Shown piece after piece: positions 36,598 to 46,122 of a stretch of 64,000 nucleotides of DNA. Position 1 is the stretch's first letter. Every line of letters starts with the position of its first letter. Source of the stretch: an uncultured Pelosinus sp. (GTDB lineage Bacteria; Bacillota; Negativicutes; UMGS1260); the NCBI GenBank assembly GCA_900550105.1, contig URQW01000003.1, positions 39,915 through 103,914 of the forward strand, written 5' to 3'. The notes below the pieces were generated by a model. The model searched no databases and was not told the DNA's origin. It was given only the letters and a program-made list of their open reading frames with translations. Position numbers and translations under genes: made by a program.

Positions 36598-37043
36598 TGG
36601 ATCGCCCCTCCTTGCTTGGCGCGATCCGTCAAATTTACAGTGATTCGGTCAATCATACTTTCTAGCATTAACTGTTCTTCGCACGAAAACCCGGCCAGGG
36701 CTTCCTGCGCCACTTTAGAGGCAACGGCCTGCCACAAAGGAAACTGTTTTTTCGCTTGTTCCGTCGCTATCACTTTTTTCTCGCGCCGATCCTTCTCATC
36801 AGCAATGCGCTGAACCCAGCCAGCCTGCTCTAAGATCAGAACCGTCTTAGATACTGTCGGCGCTTCTAAGGATAGTCGCATAGCAATCTCACTTTGTGTC
36901 AAGGCTTCCTCATTTCTAAGACATTTTAAAACAGACCACTGGCTTGCCGATAAACCGGTTCCAGTAAAGCCCTCATTCGACCGCTTTGCCAGCAGCCGTC
37001 CTAAAACAGCAATTTTTATACCGATAGAATGTTTTTGCTTCAT
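36594..37043 (-). CDS. MarR family regulator of the OFA transporter
   Basis: A 149-residue winged-helix protein with GLSASQWSVLKCLRNEEALT, the recognition helix LEAPTVSKTVLILEQAGW and the wing RIADEKDRREKKVIAT. I choose the ATG at 37043 because AGGTGG is 6 nt upstream. It is the first gene of a two-gene operon; its promoter is followed at once by an imperfect palindrome, so autorepression with release by the transporter substrate or a related acid is likely. Confidence 0.9.
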   Translation of the reverse strand: MKQKHSIGIKIAVLGRLLAKRSNEGFTGTGLSASQWSVLKCLRNEEALTQSEIAMRLSLEAPTVSKTVLILEQAGWVQRIADEKDRREKKVIATEQAKKQFPLWQAVASKVAQEALAGFSCEEQLMLESMIDRITVNLTDRAKQGGAIQ

Positions 37044-37057
37044 TGTGACCACCTAAC

Positions 37058-37112
37058 AATAATTAGTTTCAAAACTAACTATTATCATATAAAAAATCAC
37101 TTTAGTTCGCAA
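37058..37112 (-). promoter_or_regulatory. Promoter and operator of the MarR-OFA operon
   Basis: On the minus strand TTGCGA (37107-37112), 17 bp and TATGAT (37084-37089) form a promoter. Immediately downstream, 37058-37083 is a 26-bp inverted repeat with 22 symmetrical positions (TTAGTTT...AAACTAA core) covering the start site. Confidence 0.65.
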
Positions 37113-37135
37113 TAAAATTCTTTATTTAATCTGAT

Positions 37136-37834
37136 TTAAAATCTCGCCAACCTTACCATGAAGCACAAAATCAGCTTTACGATCCGCCACGGTGCGCGAT
37201 TGATTAAAATCAACTTGTTGCCGCGATAATAATCAATTAATCCCGCCGCAGGATAAACGACTAGCGACGTTCCTGCCACAATCAAAATATCAGCTTTGGC
37301 AATATAGGTAATCGCTTTTTCTAACACAGACTGATCAAGACCTTCTTCATACAATACGACATCAGGTTTAACGACTCCACCACAAGAACACGTTGGAGTC
37401 AAAGAACTGCTTCGAATAAATTCAAGCGGATAGAAGGCTTGGCAACGCTCACAGTAATTTCTCTGAATCGATCCGTGTAGTTCCAGCACCTGCTGACTGC
37501 CTGCCGCCTGATGAAGTCCGTCAATATTCTGCGTAATTACAGCTTTTACTTTCCCCGCCGCTTCCCAGCGAGCCAGCCACTCATGGGCTTTATTGGGCTT
37601 TGCTTGAGGAAAAATCAGCTTTTTACGATAAAAATCGAAAAACTCTTCCTGATGCTGTACATAAAAAGTATGACTCAACATCACTTCTGGCGGATAAGCA
37701 TACTGTTGGTTATAAAGCCCGTCGACACTACGAAAATCCGGTATGCCGCTTTCGGTAGAAACACCAGCGCCACCGAAAAATACGATATTATTGCTTTGCG
37801 ACAGAATCGCAGCGATTTCCTGTAATTCCTTCAT
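37136..37834 (-). CDS. cobB: Sir2 family NAD-dependent protein deacylase, frameshifted near the C-terminus
   Basis: Sirtuin of 232 residues as read. NAD and catalytic motifs are intact: GGAGVSTESGIPDFRS, TQNIDGLHQAAG, catalytic His in ELHGS, and a CxxC/CxC zinc knuckle (CERC, CSC). It removes acyl groups from protein lysines using NAD+. After LILINRAP the frame breaks: the reading frame offers WRIVKLILCFMVRLARF, while the other frame continues TVADRKADFVLHGKVG and ends at 37122, as expected for a sirtuin. A one-base loss near 37195-37205 explains this. Either the gene is damaged, losing part of the NAD-binding end, or the base is a sequencing error. Confidence 0.88.
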   Translation of the reverse strand: MKELQEIAAILSQSNNIVFFGGAGVSTESGIPDFRSVDGLYNQQYAYPPEVMLSHTFYVQHQEEFFDFYRKKLIFPQAKPNKAHEWLARWEAAGKVKAVITQNIDGLHQAAGSQQVLELHGSIQRNYCERCQAFYPLEFIRSSSLTPTCSCGGVVKPDVVLYEEGLDQSVLEKAITYIAKADILIVAGTSLVVYPAAGLIDYYRGNKLILINRAPWRIVKLILCFMVRLARF

Positions 37835-37918
37835 ATTCCTACCCTCTCTCGTAACTACTTTTCTATAGCGATTAATGATTTCCTATGACTATTAAACCTG
37901 TCTCGCTTAAATTCCTTA

Positions 37919-38428
37919 TCATTTCCGATTACGTTCATTCATATAAAGATTCCATATTTCTGGATTTTTCACGATCATAATCCCACTGCGGCTCACAAGA
38001 TGAGCTGAAAAAAAGAGAAGATATACCGTGCCGCCATGATTTAACAACTCCATACTAGGATAATCATGCAGCCCCCAAAATACTGCCACACGAATCGGTA
38101 CAATCAAACACAGCGGCAAAAGGCTCCGCCAACCGCCTTCTTGATATAAACAGCCATCTTCTTTACGGACTATTTTTGCCATTCCAGCGGCGACTGCGCC
38201 TGTAAATAGGCCGCAGCCAAGCAAAACGAAAATTGGTAAAGTAAGCTGGTACAACTGATCGCCTAACTTAGTTAAAGACTGATACGTAAAAAACAACAGT
38301 ATAAGAGGCATCACTACATATTTGCGCCCTCGCACCAATTGCGCTTTCGTCTGTTGATAAATAATATAACCAGCTAACAAAATAATTAGAATCAAATGAT
38401 CTAGCGGCATCGCGGCAAATTGACTCAC
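37919..38428 (-). CDS. Membrane protein, possibly CcdC/DUF1453-like
   Basis: A 169-residue integral membrane protein with about five or six hydrophobic segments (LILIILLAGYIIYQQT, VVMPLILLFFTYQ, LTLPIFVLLGCGLFTGAV, LLPLCLIVPIRVAVFWGL, VYLLFFSAHLVSRSG). The hydrophobic pattern with a basic cytosolic loop is reminiscent of CcdC-like proteins, but I do not recognise it firmly. The start is GTG with GGAGGAG upstream. It is a single gene. Confidence 0.65.
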   Translation of the reverse strand: MSQFAAMPLDHLILIILLAGYIIYQQTKAQLVRGRKYVVMPLILLFFTYQSLTKLGDQLYQLTLPIFVLLGCGLFTGAVAAGMAKIVRKEDGCLYQEGGWRSLLPLCLIVPIRVAVFWGLHDYPSMELLNHGGTVYLLFFSAHLVSRSGIMIVKNPEIWNLYMNERNRK

Positions 38429-38504
38429 AGCAGTTTTCTCCTCCTCTTGATACTTTTATCATTTTATGGAATAGAATACGACAGCGAGCTGTATTTCCCT
38501 TTTA

Positions 38505-38549
38505 AAAAAGTCTAGCCCTAGCGGAATCTTCTTCCACTAAGGCTAGACT
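38505..38549 (-). terminator. Terminator after msrB
   Basis: AGTCTAGCC (38509-38517) pairs with GGCTAGACT (38541-38549), and the stem extends inwards (TAG/CTA, GGAA/TTCC). On the minus strand TTTTTT follows. Confidence 0.9.
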
Positions 38550-38579
38550 TTATCTTGCCAAAGAAGTGCCTGTATGCAC

Positions 38580-39050
38580 TCACTTTAATGCTTTTTGCGT
38601 TATGTCCGGCAAAAATATTTTTTCATATTCACCATAACCGGCTTCTTGCAGTTTTTCTTTAGGAATAAATCGCAATGCAGCCGAATTAATACAGTAACGA
38701 AGCCCCGTTGGCGCCGGACCATCAGCAAAGACATGGCCGAGATGGGAATCGGCTGCCTTACTCCTTACTTCCGTGCGATACATTCCATGACTCACATCTT
38801 CTGTTTCGACTAATACTTCTTTTGCCAGCGGCTTCGTAAAACTGGGCCACCCGCAGCCAGAATCAAATTTGTCTAAAGAACTAAACAGAACTTCCCCTGA
38901 GACAATATCGACGTAAATGCCAGCCTCATGGTGATTCCAGTACTTGTTTTGAAAAGGCGGTTCTGTATGACTTTCCTGAGTTACAGCAAATTCTAACGGA
39001 CTTAGCCGCTCTTTTAGGTCTTGCTTTAATGAAGCGCGATCTTGTTTCAT
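38580..39050 (-). CDS. msrB: Peptide-methionine (R)-S-oxide reductase MsrB
   Basis: A 156-residue enzyme that reduces the R-epimer of methionine sulfoxide in proteins. Family motifs are [24 protein letters not shown] and the catalytic Cys in [13 protein letters not shown]. The paired CxxC zinc sites of many MsrB proteins are absent, as in the non-zinc subgroup. The start ATG follows AAAGGGTG. It is a single gene; no msrA is adjacent. Confidence 0.95.
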   Translation of the reverse strand: MKQDRASLKQDLKERLSPLEFAVTQESHTEPPFQNKYWNHHEAGIYVDIVSGEVLFSSLDKFDSGCGWPSFTKPLAKEVLVETEDVSHGMYRTEVRSKAADSHLGHVFADGPAPTGLRYCINSAALRFIPKEKLQEAGYGEYEKIFLPDITQKALK

Positions 39051-39125
39051 GCTCTCACCCTTTCGCCAACACTATGCCTTTACTATTTTGTCCGTTCTAT
39101 TTCGCTTAATTCGCCTCTGTTACTC

Positions 39126-40415
39126 TTAATTCGCGCGTTTTGCCAGCTCCTGCTCAGCGCTAACCAGTTTCACACAGAGAACGAAGAGCTCCATGGCTTG
39201 AGCCAGTTCCGCCAACGGCGGGAAAGTTGGCGCAATGCGAATATTTCTGTCTTCTGGGTCTTTGCCGTAAGGATAGGTTGCTCCAGCAGAAGTCATAATA
39301 ACGCCAGCTTCAGCGGCTTTCGCCACAATCTGCTTCGCACAGCCTGGCAACGCATCAAAACTAATAAAATAGCCACCCGTCGGGTTGCTCCAGGAAGCAA
39401 TTCCCTTACCACCAAGTTCTTGTTCCAGCAACTCAATCACCAAATCAAATTTGGGCTTAATCAAAGCAGCATGGTTCTTCATATGAGCTTCAATACCCGC
39501 CCTGTCTTTGTATAAACGTACATGGCGAAGCTGATTTAATTTATCAGGGCCGATTGTCTGCACATTAATCTCTTTTTTTAGCCAGCTAATATTTCTTTCA
39601 CTACTCGCTAACATGGCCACCCCAGCTCCAGGAAAGCTGATTTTTGAGGTCGAGGCAAAAGCAAAAACGCGGTCAGGATTCCCCGCTTCACGGCAAGCTG
39701 CCAAAATACTTAACAACGGCTTAGGCTGATCCGTCAAATGATGCACCGTATAAGCATTATCCCAGAAAAGTCTAAAGTCAGGCGCTTTGGTAGGCATAGC
39801 AGCCAAACGCCGTACTACTTCATCCGAATAGGTTACGCCCGTCGGATTGCTATACTTAGGCACACACCACATTCCTTTGATCGAATTGTCAGAAGCAACA
39901 AGTCGTTCGACTTCTTCCATATCCGGACCATCAGCTAAATACGGTACAGGAATCATTTCAATGCCTAAGTGTTCGCAAATTCCAAAATGGCGATCATAGC
40001 CAGGGCTAGGACACAAAAATTTTACTTGCGGCAATTTACTCCAAGCAGTTTCACTGCCAGGAATCGGTTTCAGCATCGCCCGAGTCATCAAATCATACAT
40101 CATGGTCAGACTGGAGTTGCCGCCAATAATGACTTGCTCTGGCTGGGCATCAAGAAACCAAGCCATCAGCTCTTTCGCTTCAGGCAATCCGTCAACGCCG
40201 CCATAATTACGGCAGTCAGTTCCATTCGTCGCTTTATAGTCAGAAGGCCCTAAACAAGTAAGCAATTTAGAAGAAAGCGCTAGCTGTTCACTGCAAGGCT
40301 TACCTCGTGACATATCTAGCTTCAATTTTTTAGCCTGCACAGCTTCATAGCTTGCCTGCAATGATTTTTGATATTCGATTAATTCCTCTTTCGTCATACT
40401 TTCCAATATATTCAT
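39126..40415 (-). CDS. Aspartate aminotransferase, class I subgroup Ic
   Basis: A 429-residue PLP enzyme that exchanges amino groups between aspartate and 2-oxoglutarate. It resembles the distinct Asp_aminotransf family (subgroup Ic) rather than AspC: RGKPCSEQL near the N-terminus, NYGGVDGLPEAK, KYSNPTGVTYS and PLP-lysine Lys258 in FASTSKISFPGAG. The start ATG at 40415 follows AAAGGAG; an upstream in-frame start would lie next to the neighbouring terminator and is rejected. It is a single gene. Confidence 0.92.
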   Translation of the reverse strand: MNILESMTKEELIEYQKSLQASYEAVQAKKLKLDMSRGKPCSEQLALSSKLLTCLGPSDYKATNGTDCRNYGGVDGLPEAKELMAWFLDAQPEQVIIGGNSSLTMMYDLMTRAMLKPIPGSETAWSKLPQVKFLCPSPGYDRHFGICEHLGIEMIPVPYLADGPDMEEVERLVASDNSIKGMWCVPKYSNPTGVTYSDEVVRRLAAMPTKAPDFRLFWDNAYTVHHLTDQPKPLLSILAACREAGNPDRVFAFASTSKISFPGAGVAMLASSERNISWLKKEINVQTIGPDKLNQLRHVRLYKDRAGIEAHMKNHAALIKPKFDLVIELLEQELGGKGIASWSNPTGGYFISFDALPGCAKQIVAKAAEAGVIMTSAGATYPYGKDPEDRNIRIAPTFPPLAELAQAMELFVLCVKLVSAEQELAKRAN

Positions 40416-40524
40416 AGTAGATCGCTCCTTTACAGTCTTTTTTATTGTAGGAGTCCCACGCAGACGAGTCAATACTTTCCAGTTATGTATGCAGGATACA
40501 TGAGGTTTTATCACTTAGGTCAAT

Positions 40525-40561
40525 AAAAAACCTGATTCATGCCATATAGGCAAAAATCAGG
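40525..40561 (-). terminator. Terminator after the zinc-ribbon gene
   Basis: CCTGATT (40531-40537) pairs with AATCAGG (40555-40561); on the minus strand six U follow (40525-40530). Confidence 0.8.
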
Positions 40562-40573
40562 CTGTTAACTTCT

Positions 40574-40906
40574 TTAATTTTTGGGAATGACAATAGAATC
40601 TTTCATTAATTGACTGCCAGGCAACGGGACATTGCGAAAAATTTCATCCTTAGAATTATTATCTCTGGCGCGACTTGTACTGAGAGCCTTGCGATAATGA
40701 ATAAAGGCTCCTTTTTGACCACATTCGGGACAATAGGTATTATCACTGCGGTGACGATTGGCCTTCCAGGAAAATAAGTTGAAATGAAGCCCGCAGTTCT
40801 GGCAGATAAAACCGTTTACAAAAACGCCTTCCCGCTCTTTTTCCGCCACACCCACGGGGCGATTCTCCCGGCATAGCGCAATCTGCTTTTGACTTAGATC
40901 ATTCAT
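40574..40906 (-). CDS. Small zinc-ribbon protein of unknown function
   Basis: A 110-residue protein. Two CxxC knuckles about 22 residues apart (FICQNCGLHF and NTYCPECGQKG) form a probable zinc ribbon in the middle. The N- and C-terminal parts are polar and probably flexible. I do not recognise the family. The start ATG follows GGAGGGG. It may bind nucleic acid or protein; a redox role is less likely. It is a single gene with its own terminator. Confidence 0.7.
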   Translation of the reverse strand: MNDLSQKQIALCRENRPVGVAEKEREGVFVNGFICQNCGLHFNLFSWKANRHRSDNTYCPECGQKGAFIHYRKALSTSRARDNNSKDEIFRNVPLPGSQLMKDSIVIPKN

Positions 40907-40992
40907 AGTCCTTACCCCTCCTCCACAAGATCCAACTTTTCCTCGGTTGAAGCGATGAACAGCACCGTATAATAATAAGAATTAGAAAAATC

Positions 40993-42807
40993 TTACTCTT
41001 TTCCTGCTACTGCTGTTAAATTTTTTGCAAGAGTAAATCCTAAAGGAAAGAGAAGCTTGCCGTCGTCATAGACAGGAACAGGCAAACGTCCCGCTGGTGA
41101 AAGCCGCCCAAATACAGCAGCCATACCGGCTTCCATATTACTGGCATTCTTTCCATATACAGCTAGATAGGCCGATAGATAAGGCAACGCAATCATATTA
41201 TAAGGTGTATCAATGGCAATTCCGATAACTCGTTTGCCCTGCTTGCGGCTAAACGCCGCCAAAGCCGCAGCCCCTGCTTCTTCCCGCGGTAAGGCCATGA
41301 TGACAATATCAGCTGCTTGCACTGTCTGCATTTCTGCTAGCGTCAATGAACCGCTTTCCTGATAGAGTAACGGACTGAACTGTAGCTCTTGGAACCCTAA
41401 ATCTTGACATTGAGTTTGCGCGAAATCTTGCATTAACTTGATTGTATCCGCCGTGGGAGCAGCTAACACAATTTTTTCATGGCCAGTCAGTTGCAACGGC
41501 ATTGCCCCAGCTTCATTTTTCACAAGCGTCACTGCCGCTGCGGCAATTTGCGCCGCCGTATCCTTAGCAGCTATATTGCCAACCATTTTTTCGGCCCCGT
41601 CTTGACTAAACTTATTTATTGGGAGAAGTTTCGCTTTAAGACGTAAAATTCGTCTAACTGACGTATCAACTCGCTCTGGGGCAATACGACCGCTTCGTAC
41701 TGCCGTCAGAACCGCTTCATAAGCTTCTGGTAGATTTTCCGGCATTAGCAAAATATCCGCTCCTGCCTGCAACGCCATCAGAGCCGCTTGTTTTGCTCCA
41801 AAGTGCTTCGCAATGGCTTTCATCTCCAATGCATCAGTAATGACAACACCTTCGTAACCAAGCTCTTCGCGTAGCAGCTTTGTCGTAACCTTCGGCGACA
41901 GAGAAGCTGGTAAATAAATCGCTTCGCCGGTGTCCTGCGAAAGTACTTTCGTAGCATCGAGCGCCGGAAAAGCAATATGTCCGACCATAACCATGTCAGC
42001 AGTAGCAAGATTATCAATAAACGGCCGCAATTCCATTGTCGCCAAAGCCTCTTTATCTCGCTTCACAATCGGCAGCCCCACATGGGAGTCAACAAAAGTA
42101 TCGCCATGTCCGGGAAAATGTTTCATAACAGCCAAAACGCCGCCATCATGAAGTCCTGCAATATAAGCTTTGCCTAAGCGAGATACGGCAATGGGATCTG
42201 CGCCAAAAGATCGAATACCAATGACGGGATTTTCCTGGTTACTATTCACATCAAGTACTGGCGCTAACGCTAAGTTGATCCCTAGCGCCGACATTTCTTG
42301 TCCCAGAATATAGCCCGTTTGATAGGCGCCTTCGTTGTTACCGCCCGCACCGACGGCCATATTTCCCGGCAGAGCCGTACCGAAGAAGTATCGATTAACG
42401 CGACCGCCTTCCTGATCAACAGCGATCCATAAAGGAACTGGCCCGGCCAGAGTTGCAAGCTCCTGGTTCAGCGCTACAGTCTGATCGACAGACTGAAAGT
42501 TTTCCGCAAACAAAATAACGCCGCCTAAATGATACTGCTTGATAGAGGCCCTTAGCTTTGGCGTCACAGCTCGCACTGGTTGACTTTCTTCTTGCCGAAA
42601 GGCCGCTATGAACAGCTGTCCGACTTTTTCTTCCATACTCATCGTCTTAAGACGATCCTCGATCGCGTCAGGAATCACTTCAGGAGTGAATCCATTACTA
42701 GCAGGCTGCGCCGCAGCAGCAGAAAAAGCAGTCAGGCAAAATAGTAATGAAAGCAAAAGCAACCGCATAATCCGTCTCGCTTGCCTAGACATTCTCTTTT
42801 TCAGCAT
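40993..42807 (-). CDS. Glycoside hydrolase family 3 protein (NagZ-like)
   Basis: A 604-residue exported protein. Signal sequence (LLLLSLLFCLTAFSAAAAQ), GH3 N-terminal barrel (about 40-390) and an extra C-terminal domain (about 400-600), like Bacillus NagZ/YbbD. The catalytic KHFPGHGDT loop supplies the acid-base His-Asp dyad of beta-N-acetylhexosaminidases, and the nucleophile Asp lies in VVITDALEMKAI. It probably releases GlcNAc from muropeptides outside the cytoplasmic membrane. The start overlaps the MscS gene by 23 bp; ATG codons at 42792 and 42768 are alternatives. Confidence 0.9.
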   Translation of the reverse strand: MLKKRMSRQARRIMRLLLLSLLFCLTAFSAAAAQPASNGFTPEVIPDAIEDRLKTMSMEEKVGQLFIAAFRQEESQPVRAVTPKLRASIKQYHLGGVILFAENFQSVDQTVALNQELATLAGPVPLWIAVDQEGGRVNRYFFGTALPGNMAVGAGGNNEGAYQTGYILGQEMSALGINLALAPVLDVNSNQENPVIGIRSFGADPIAVSRLGKAYIAGLHDGGVLAVMKHFPGHGDTFVDSHVGLPIVKRDKEALATMELRPFIDNLATADMVMVGHIAFPALDATKVLSQDTGEAIYLPASLSPKVTTKLLREELGYEGVVITDALEMKAIAKHFGAKQAALMALQAGADILLMPENLPEAYEAVLTAVRSGRIAPERVDTSVRRILRLKAKLLPINKFSQDGAEKMVGNIAAKDTAAQIAAAAVTLVKNEAGAMPLQLTGHEKIVLAAPTADTIKLMQDFAQTQCQDLGFQELQFSPLLYQESGSLTLAEMQTVQAADIVIMALPREEAGAAALAAFSRKQGKRVIGIAIDTPYNMIALPYLSAYLAVYGKNASNMEAGMAAVFGRLSPAGRLPVPVYDDGKLLFPLGFTLAKNLTAVAGKE

Positions 42808-43843
42808 AAACCGTCCGAGTTGGAAAAGGAATCACAATGCCCTCCTGCCGATAGCGACTATGAATTTTTTTGATAAATTTATGACGCACAAGATGCTGAT
42901 CTGTCACGGTCTGAACGCGCAAAGTCACATTAAAATCAATACTTGATTCACCAAAGCGCGTGTAGCGAAGAACTGGATCAGAAACCGCTACAGCCCCTGG
43001 TGTTTCCTGCAAAACCTCGCGAGCCACGGCAAGTGTCACAGCTTCTACCTGATCTAAATCACTATCATAGCTTACCCCAATAGGTATGCCGATGGAACAC
43101 TCCGCAAAAGGCTGCGCATAGTTCGTGAGCGTTGCTGAGGCCACTTTCTGATTGGGTATCACTACCATATTTTCCGTAGAAGTCTTGATCGTCGTATTCC
43201 GCCAATTCATATCCACAACATGCCCTTCTTCGCCGGTAGCTAGTTTTACAAAATCACCGATTTTGATTTGCTTCGCAACAAGAATATTAATACCAGAAAA
43301 CAAATTCGCCAAAGTATCCTGCAAGGCCAGAGCGACAGCTAAACCGCCGACGCCTAAAGCCGTCAATAAAGGAGAAATGGCCACGCCAAAGGATTCCAAT
43401 AAAAATAAAATTCCCATTGTGTAGACAGTTAGATCAATTGTTGTCGCCAAAATCGACGTAGAGGCAAACGCACCTGATGTCTTGCTGAATTTCTGCTTGA
43501 GATAACCAGAAGCCAGCCTTGCAACTACAAGAGTAATCGTTAAAATAACCAGCGAGTGAAAGAGCCGCTGTAAAAATAATAGCGGCCGCTCGGGAATCGC
43601 CAAAAATTCCATTACTAAGTACAGGCCAATTAAAGAACCAAGTAAAGTAGGAATTCCACGAAAAGTTTGCCGTAAGAGCGGATAAGAAAGATCAGTTTTA
43701 TGGGCAATCACTTTCAGTACACGGTAAAAGAGAAAATGAATCATAATAATACCGCAAAATAAACTGAAAGCAAACGCGGCAAGATGGATTTTAAAGCCGC
43801 CGTTTACAATTTGATTCGCTAAATCACTAAATATCTGGGGCAT
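42785..43843 (-). CDS. MscS family mechanosensitive channel
   Basis: A 352-residue membrane protein. Several N-terminal helices lead to the pore-lining TM3 (LTALGVGGLAVALALQDTLAN), then the beta domain GDFVKLATGEEGHVVDMNWRNT and a C-terminal alpha/beta region. It releases solutes on hypo-osmotic shock. The start ATG follows AAGGAGG. The NagZ-like gene overlaps its 3' end, so they are co-transcribed, perhaps linking turgor and wall turnover. Confidence 0.92.
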   Translation of the reverse strand: MPQIFSDLANQIVNGGFKIHLAAFAFSLFCGIIMIHFLFYRVLKVIAHKTDLSYPLLRQTFRGIPTLLGSLIGLYLVMEFLAIPERPLLFLQRLFHSLVILTITLVVARLASGYLKQKFSKTSGAFASTSILATTIDLTVYTMGILFLLESFGVAISPLLTALGVGGLAVALALQDTLANLFSGINILVAKQIKIGDFVKLATGEEGHVVDMNWRNTTIKTSTENMVVIPNQKVASATLTNYAQPFAECSIGIPIGVSYDSDLDQVEAVTLAVAREVLQETPGAVAVSDPVLRYTRFGESSIDFNVTLRVQTVTDQHLVRHKFIKKIHSRYRQEGIVIPFPTRTVYAEKENV

Positions 43844-43977
43844 AGAACCTCCTTAAGAACTAACAAACCTTTATTCAGGAACGCTGAAAAATTCGTCACA
43901 GTCTGATGAATCCCCTGCCTTAAACAAATGGTACTTTCTAGTGAATGGACTATCTAACAGCCTTCTAAAATATTTCG

Positions 43978-45987
43978 CTATTGAATTTGGATGCAGACAG
44001 CCGAACAATCATCATGAATATTCTCCTGAAGCGCGAGCGATTTCAGCTTCGCCACAGATTCCGAAAAGCCACAGAATGCCGGCAATGATTCCTTAGGCAG
44101 CTGTTCATATAAACCATCACTGAAAAAATAAAAAGCATCACCTGGCTGAAAGGAAAGGACCAGTGTTTCAAATTCGGCAGAAGGGCCAATCCCCAGATAG
44201 CTTCCGGGAAGAGTCCGAACTTGGGGCCGATTCTGCTGACAAAGCATAAAATGATTCATACCGCCAGCCAAACAGCGAAGCTGGCGCTGGGAAAAATCAA
44301 ATTCAAAAGCTATCATCGCCAGAAAAGAATCATCCTGAAAATAGCGGATCATCTGCTCATTAAATTGTGCCATCGTCTCTGTCGTCCAGCCCTGCGTTTC
44401 TTCTAGCAGATGATCAAGCAGATTGGTAATTGCAGAAGTATGCAAAGCTGTGGCCATACCGTGACCCGCCACATCAAGTACATAGCCATAAAATTTATTA
44501 TGATCCCGTGACCAAGCATAGCTGAAAAAATCGCCGCTCACGAAGTGAACTGGCTGATATACGGTTTGAACAACTAGCGATTTATCGGCATAATCGCCAG
44601 GCAGCATACGCCGCTGTGCTTCTCCCGCCAGCTTGACTTCTTGTTCGATCTGATTCGCCAGCTTTTGTTCCAGCGTAATGTCACGATAATGAACGATAAT
44701 CAACGCTTCTTCTTCATAATGAATCAACGAAGCAGCCCGCTGTACACAAATATGTTTCCCTGCCTGATTATTAAAATAAAACACGGCCATAGGCAGTGAC
44801 CCAGCTTCTTGCAGCATACTTCGATAGGCGGCAGCGCTTACCCCTTCTTGGGTTTTCCAAAAATCAAATAGATTCTCTTTGAGTGTCTCTATGCCAAATA
44901 AAGTACAATACGCTTCATTCACTTCAAAAATCGTTCCTGTAGCAAAATCAGCCACAGCTATAGCCTCAGCTGCTTGCGCCATCAACGCTTGATAGCGTCC
45001 TTGACTTCGCGATAACGCACGCGTCATGTGAACTTGTTTCCGCATTTGCAGCCAAATGACTACGAAAGCGCCAAGAATAAGTAAGGAAAAAAATCCAGCC
45101 CGCAAAAAATAGAGGAAGCGAAGTTCCTGTAAAGGCTGCATTACCGTTTCTTTCGAGGTTCCAGCTAAAACCAGCAAAGGATAATCGCTGAAAGCGCGAA
45201 AGGCGCCGTAGCGAGCAATCCCATCGCCAATAGAAACCGCTTCATAAGTTCCAAAGTTTTCCCCTTTGCTCATGCGGCTGAAAGCTATGTGGGAAGAATA
45301 AAGTCCAGCTAACTCCTCTAAAGAGCGATTATTGGGTACACGTGCCAGCAGTCGTCCGTCAGTTCGCAGCAAAACGAGACTATTATCTCTGCCCAGCTCC
45401 AATTGACTAAACACACTCGTGAAATATTTTTGATCTAAGCCCACAGATACAATCCCCGCAAAATTCCCTTGGCTATCATTGATACGGCGGCTCAGAAAAA
45501 CAGATGGCGTTCCCGTAGCCCGGTTGATCCACGGAGCAGCAATGTAAAGTTTATCTGAATCATAATCAACCTGTGCCCGAAAATGCTCTCGTAGCGCAAT
45601 ATTTAACGGAGCCTGCAACGGCACAGCGCTAAAAATCAGATTACCAGCCGAATCGGCTACAGCAATCTGATTAATTGTACCTAACCCTAAAGATCTCTGT
45701 AAGAGACTTACATGCTTCTCTTCTAAGAACCCATGCGTTTCCATATCAATTTTCATGACTAATAGAATATTATCAGCCTGCGATAACATGAGCCGAACAT
45801 TTTCCTCTACAAGTCTCGTTACATTTTTGTTGGCTGTATGAGTTTCTTCAATCTGTGCGGCAAGATCTCGTTGGTAAAGTCCTTCTGCCGAATAAAAAGC
45901 CACAAGGCACAAAGTAACCGCAAGGAAGGCAATAAAAAACGTGGAACGCCAAAATGGGCCTTGTTTAAGGCCATTTTTCACAAACAA
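43978..45987 (-). CDS. Cache-PAS-PP2C membrane sensor phosphatase
   Basis: About 669 residues. TM1 (about 15-35), an extracytoplasmic double-Cache sensor domain (about 40-300), TM2, a PAS domain (about 345-455) and a C-terminal SpoIIE-type PP2C phosphatase with metal aspartates in VSGDFFSY, DVAGHG and HDDCSA. Partner-switching phosphatases of this type act on anti-anti-sigma-like phosphoproteins; no such partner is adjacent. Start: a TTG at 46104 is inside the terminator of the preceding gene; GAGGTG lies 6 nt before the TTG at 45987, with a GTG at 45981 as alternative. Confidence 0.85.
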   Translation of the reverse strand: MFVKNGLKQGPFWRSTFFIAFLAVTLCLVAFYSAEGLYQRDLAAQIEETHTANKNVTRLVEENVRLMLSQADNILLVMKIDMETHGFLEEKHVSLLQRSLGLGTINQIAVADSAGNLIFSAVPLQAPLNIALREHFRAQVDYDSDKLYIAAPWINRATGTPSVFLSRRINDSQGNFAGIVSVGLDQKYFTSVFSQLELGRDNSLVLLRTDGRLLARVPNNRSLEELAGLYSSHIAFSRMSKGENFGTYEAVSIGDGIARYGAFRAFSDYPLLVLAGTSKETVMQPLQELRFLYFLRAGFFSLLILGAFVVIWLQMRKQVHMTRALSRSQGRYQALMAQAAEAIAVADFATGTIFEVNEAYCTLFGIETLKENLFDFWKTQEGVSAAAYRSMLQEAGSLPMAVFYFNNQAGKHICVQRAASLIHYEEEALIIVHYRDITLEQKLANQIEQEVKLAGEAQRRMLPGDYADKSLVVQTVYQPVHFVSGDFFSYAWSRDHNKFYGYVLDVAGHGMATALHTSAITNLLDHLLEETQGWTTETMAQFNEQMIRYFQDDSFLAMIAFEFDFSQRQLRCLAGGMNHFMLCQQNRPQVRTLPGSYLGIGPSAEFETLVLSFQPGDAFYFFSDGLYEQLPKESLPAFCGFSESVAKLKSLALQENIHDDCSAVCIQIQ

Positions 45988-46075
45988 ACTAAACACCTCA
46001 CCTATCGCTTGGTTTACTTTCGCCAGCGGCTGAAGAACTTCCCGCTTCCCCCAAAAAAAGTCTGCCACAAACCGT

Positions 46076-46114
46076 AAAAAAGCCTGCAGCAATGAATCCG
46101 TCAAAGTGCAGGCT
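46076..46114 (-). terminator. Terminator after the fliD-like gene
   Basis: AGCCTGCA (46081-46088) pairs with TGCAGGCT (46107-46114), followed on the minus strand by a run of U (46076-46080). It lies 9 bp past the stop codon. Confidence 0.88.
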
Positions 46115-46122
46115 GATATAAA

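Noticed and set aside
46076..46104. Start of the Cache-PAS-PP2C protein at a TTG at 46104
   Set aside because: The codon lies inside the stem-loop terminator of the preceding fliD-like gene and has no ribosome binding site; starts near 45987 or 45981 have GAGGTG upstream.
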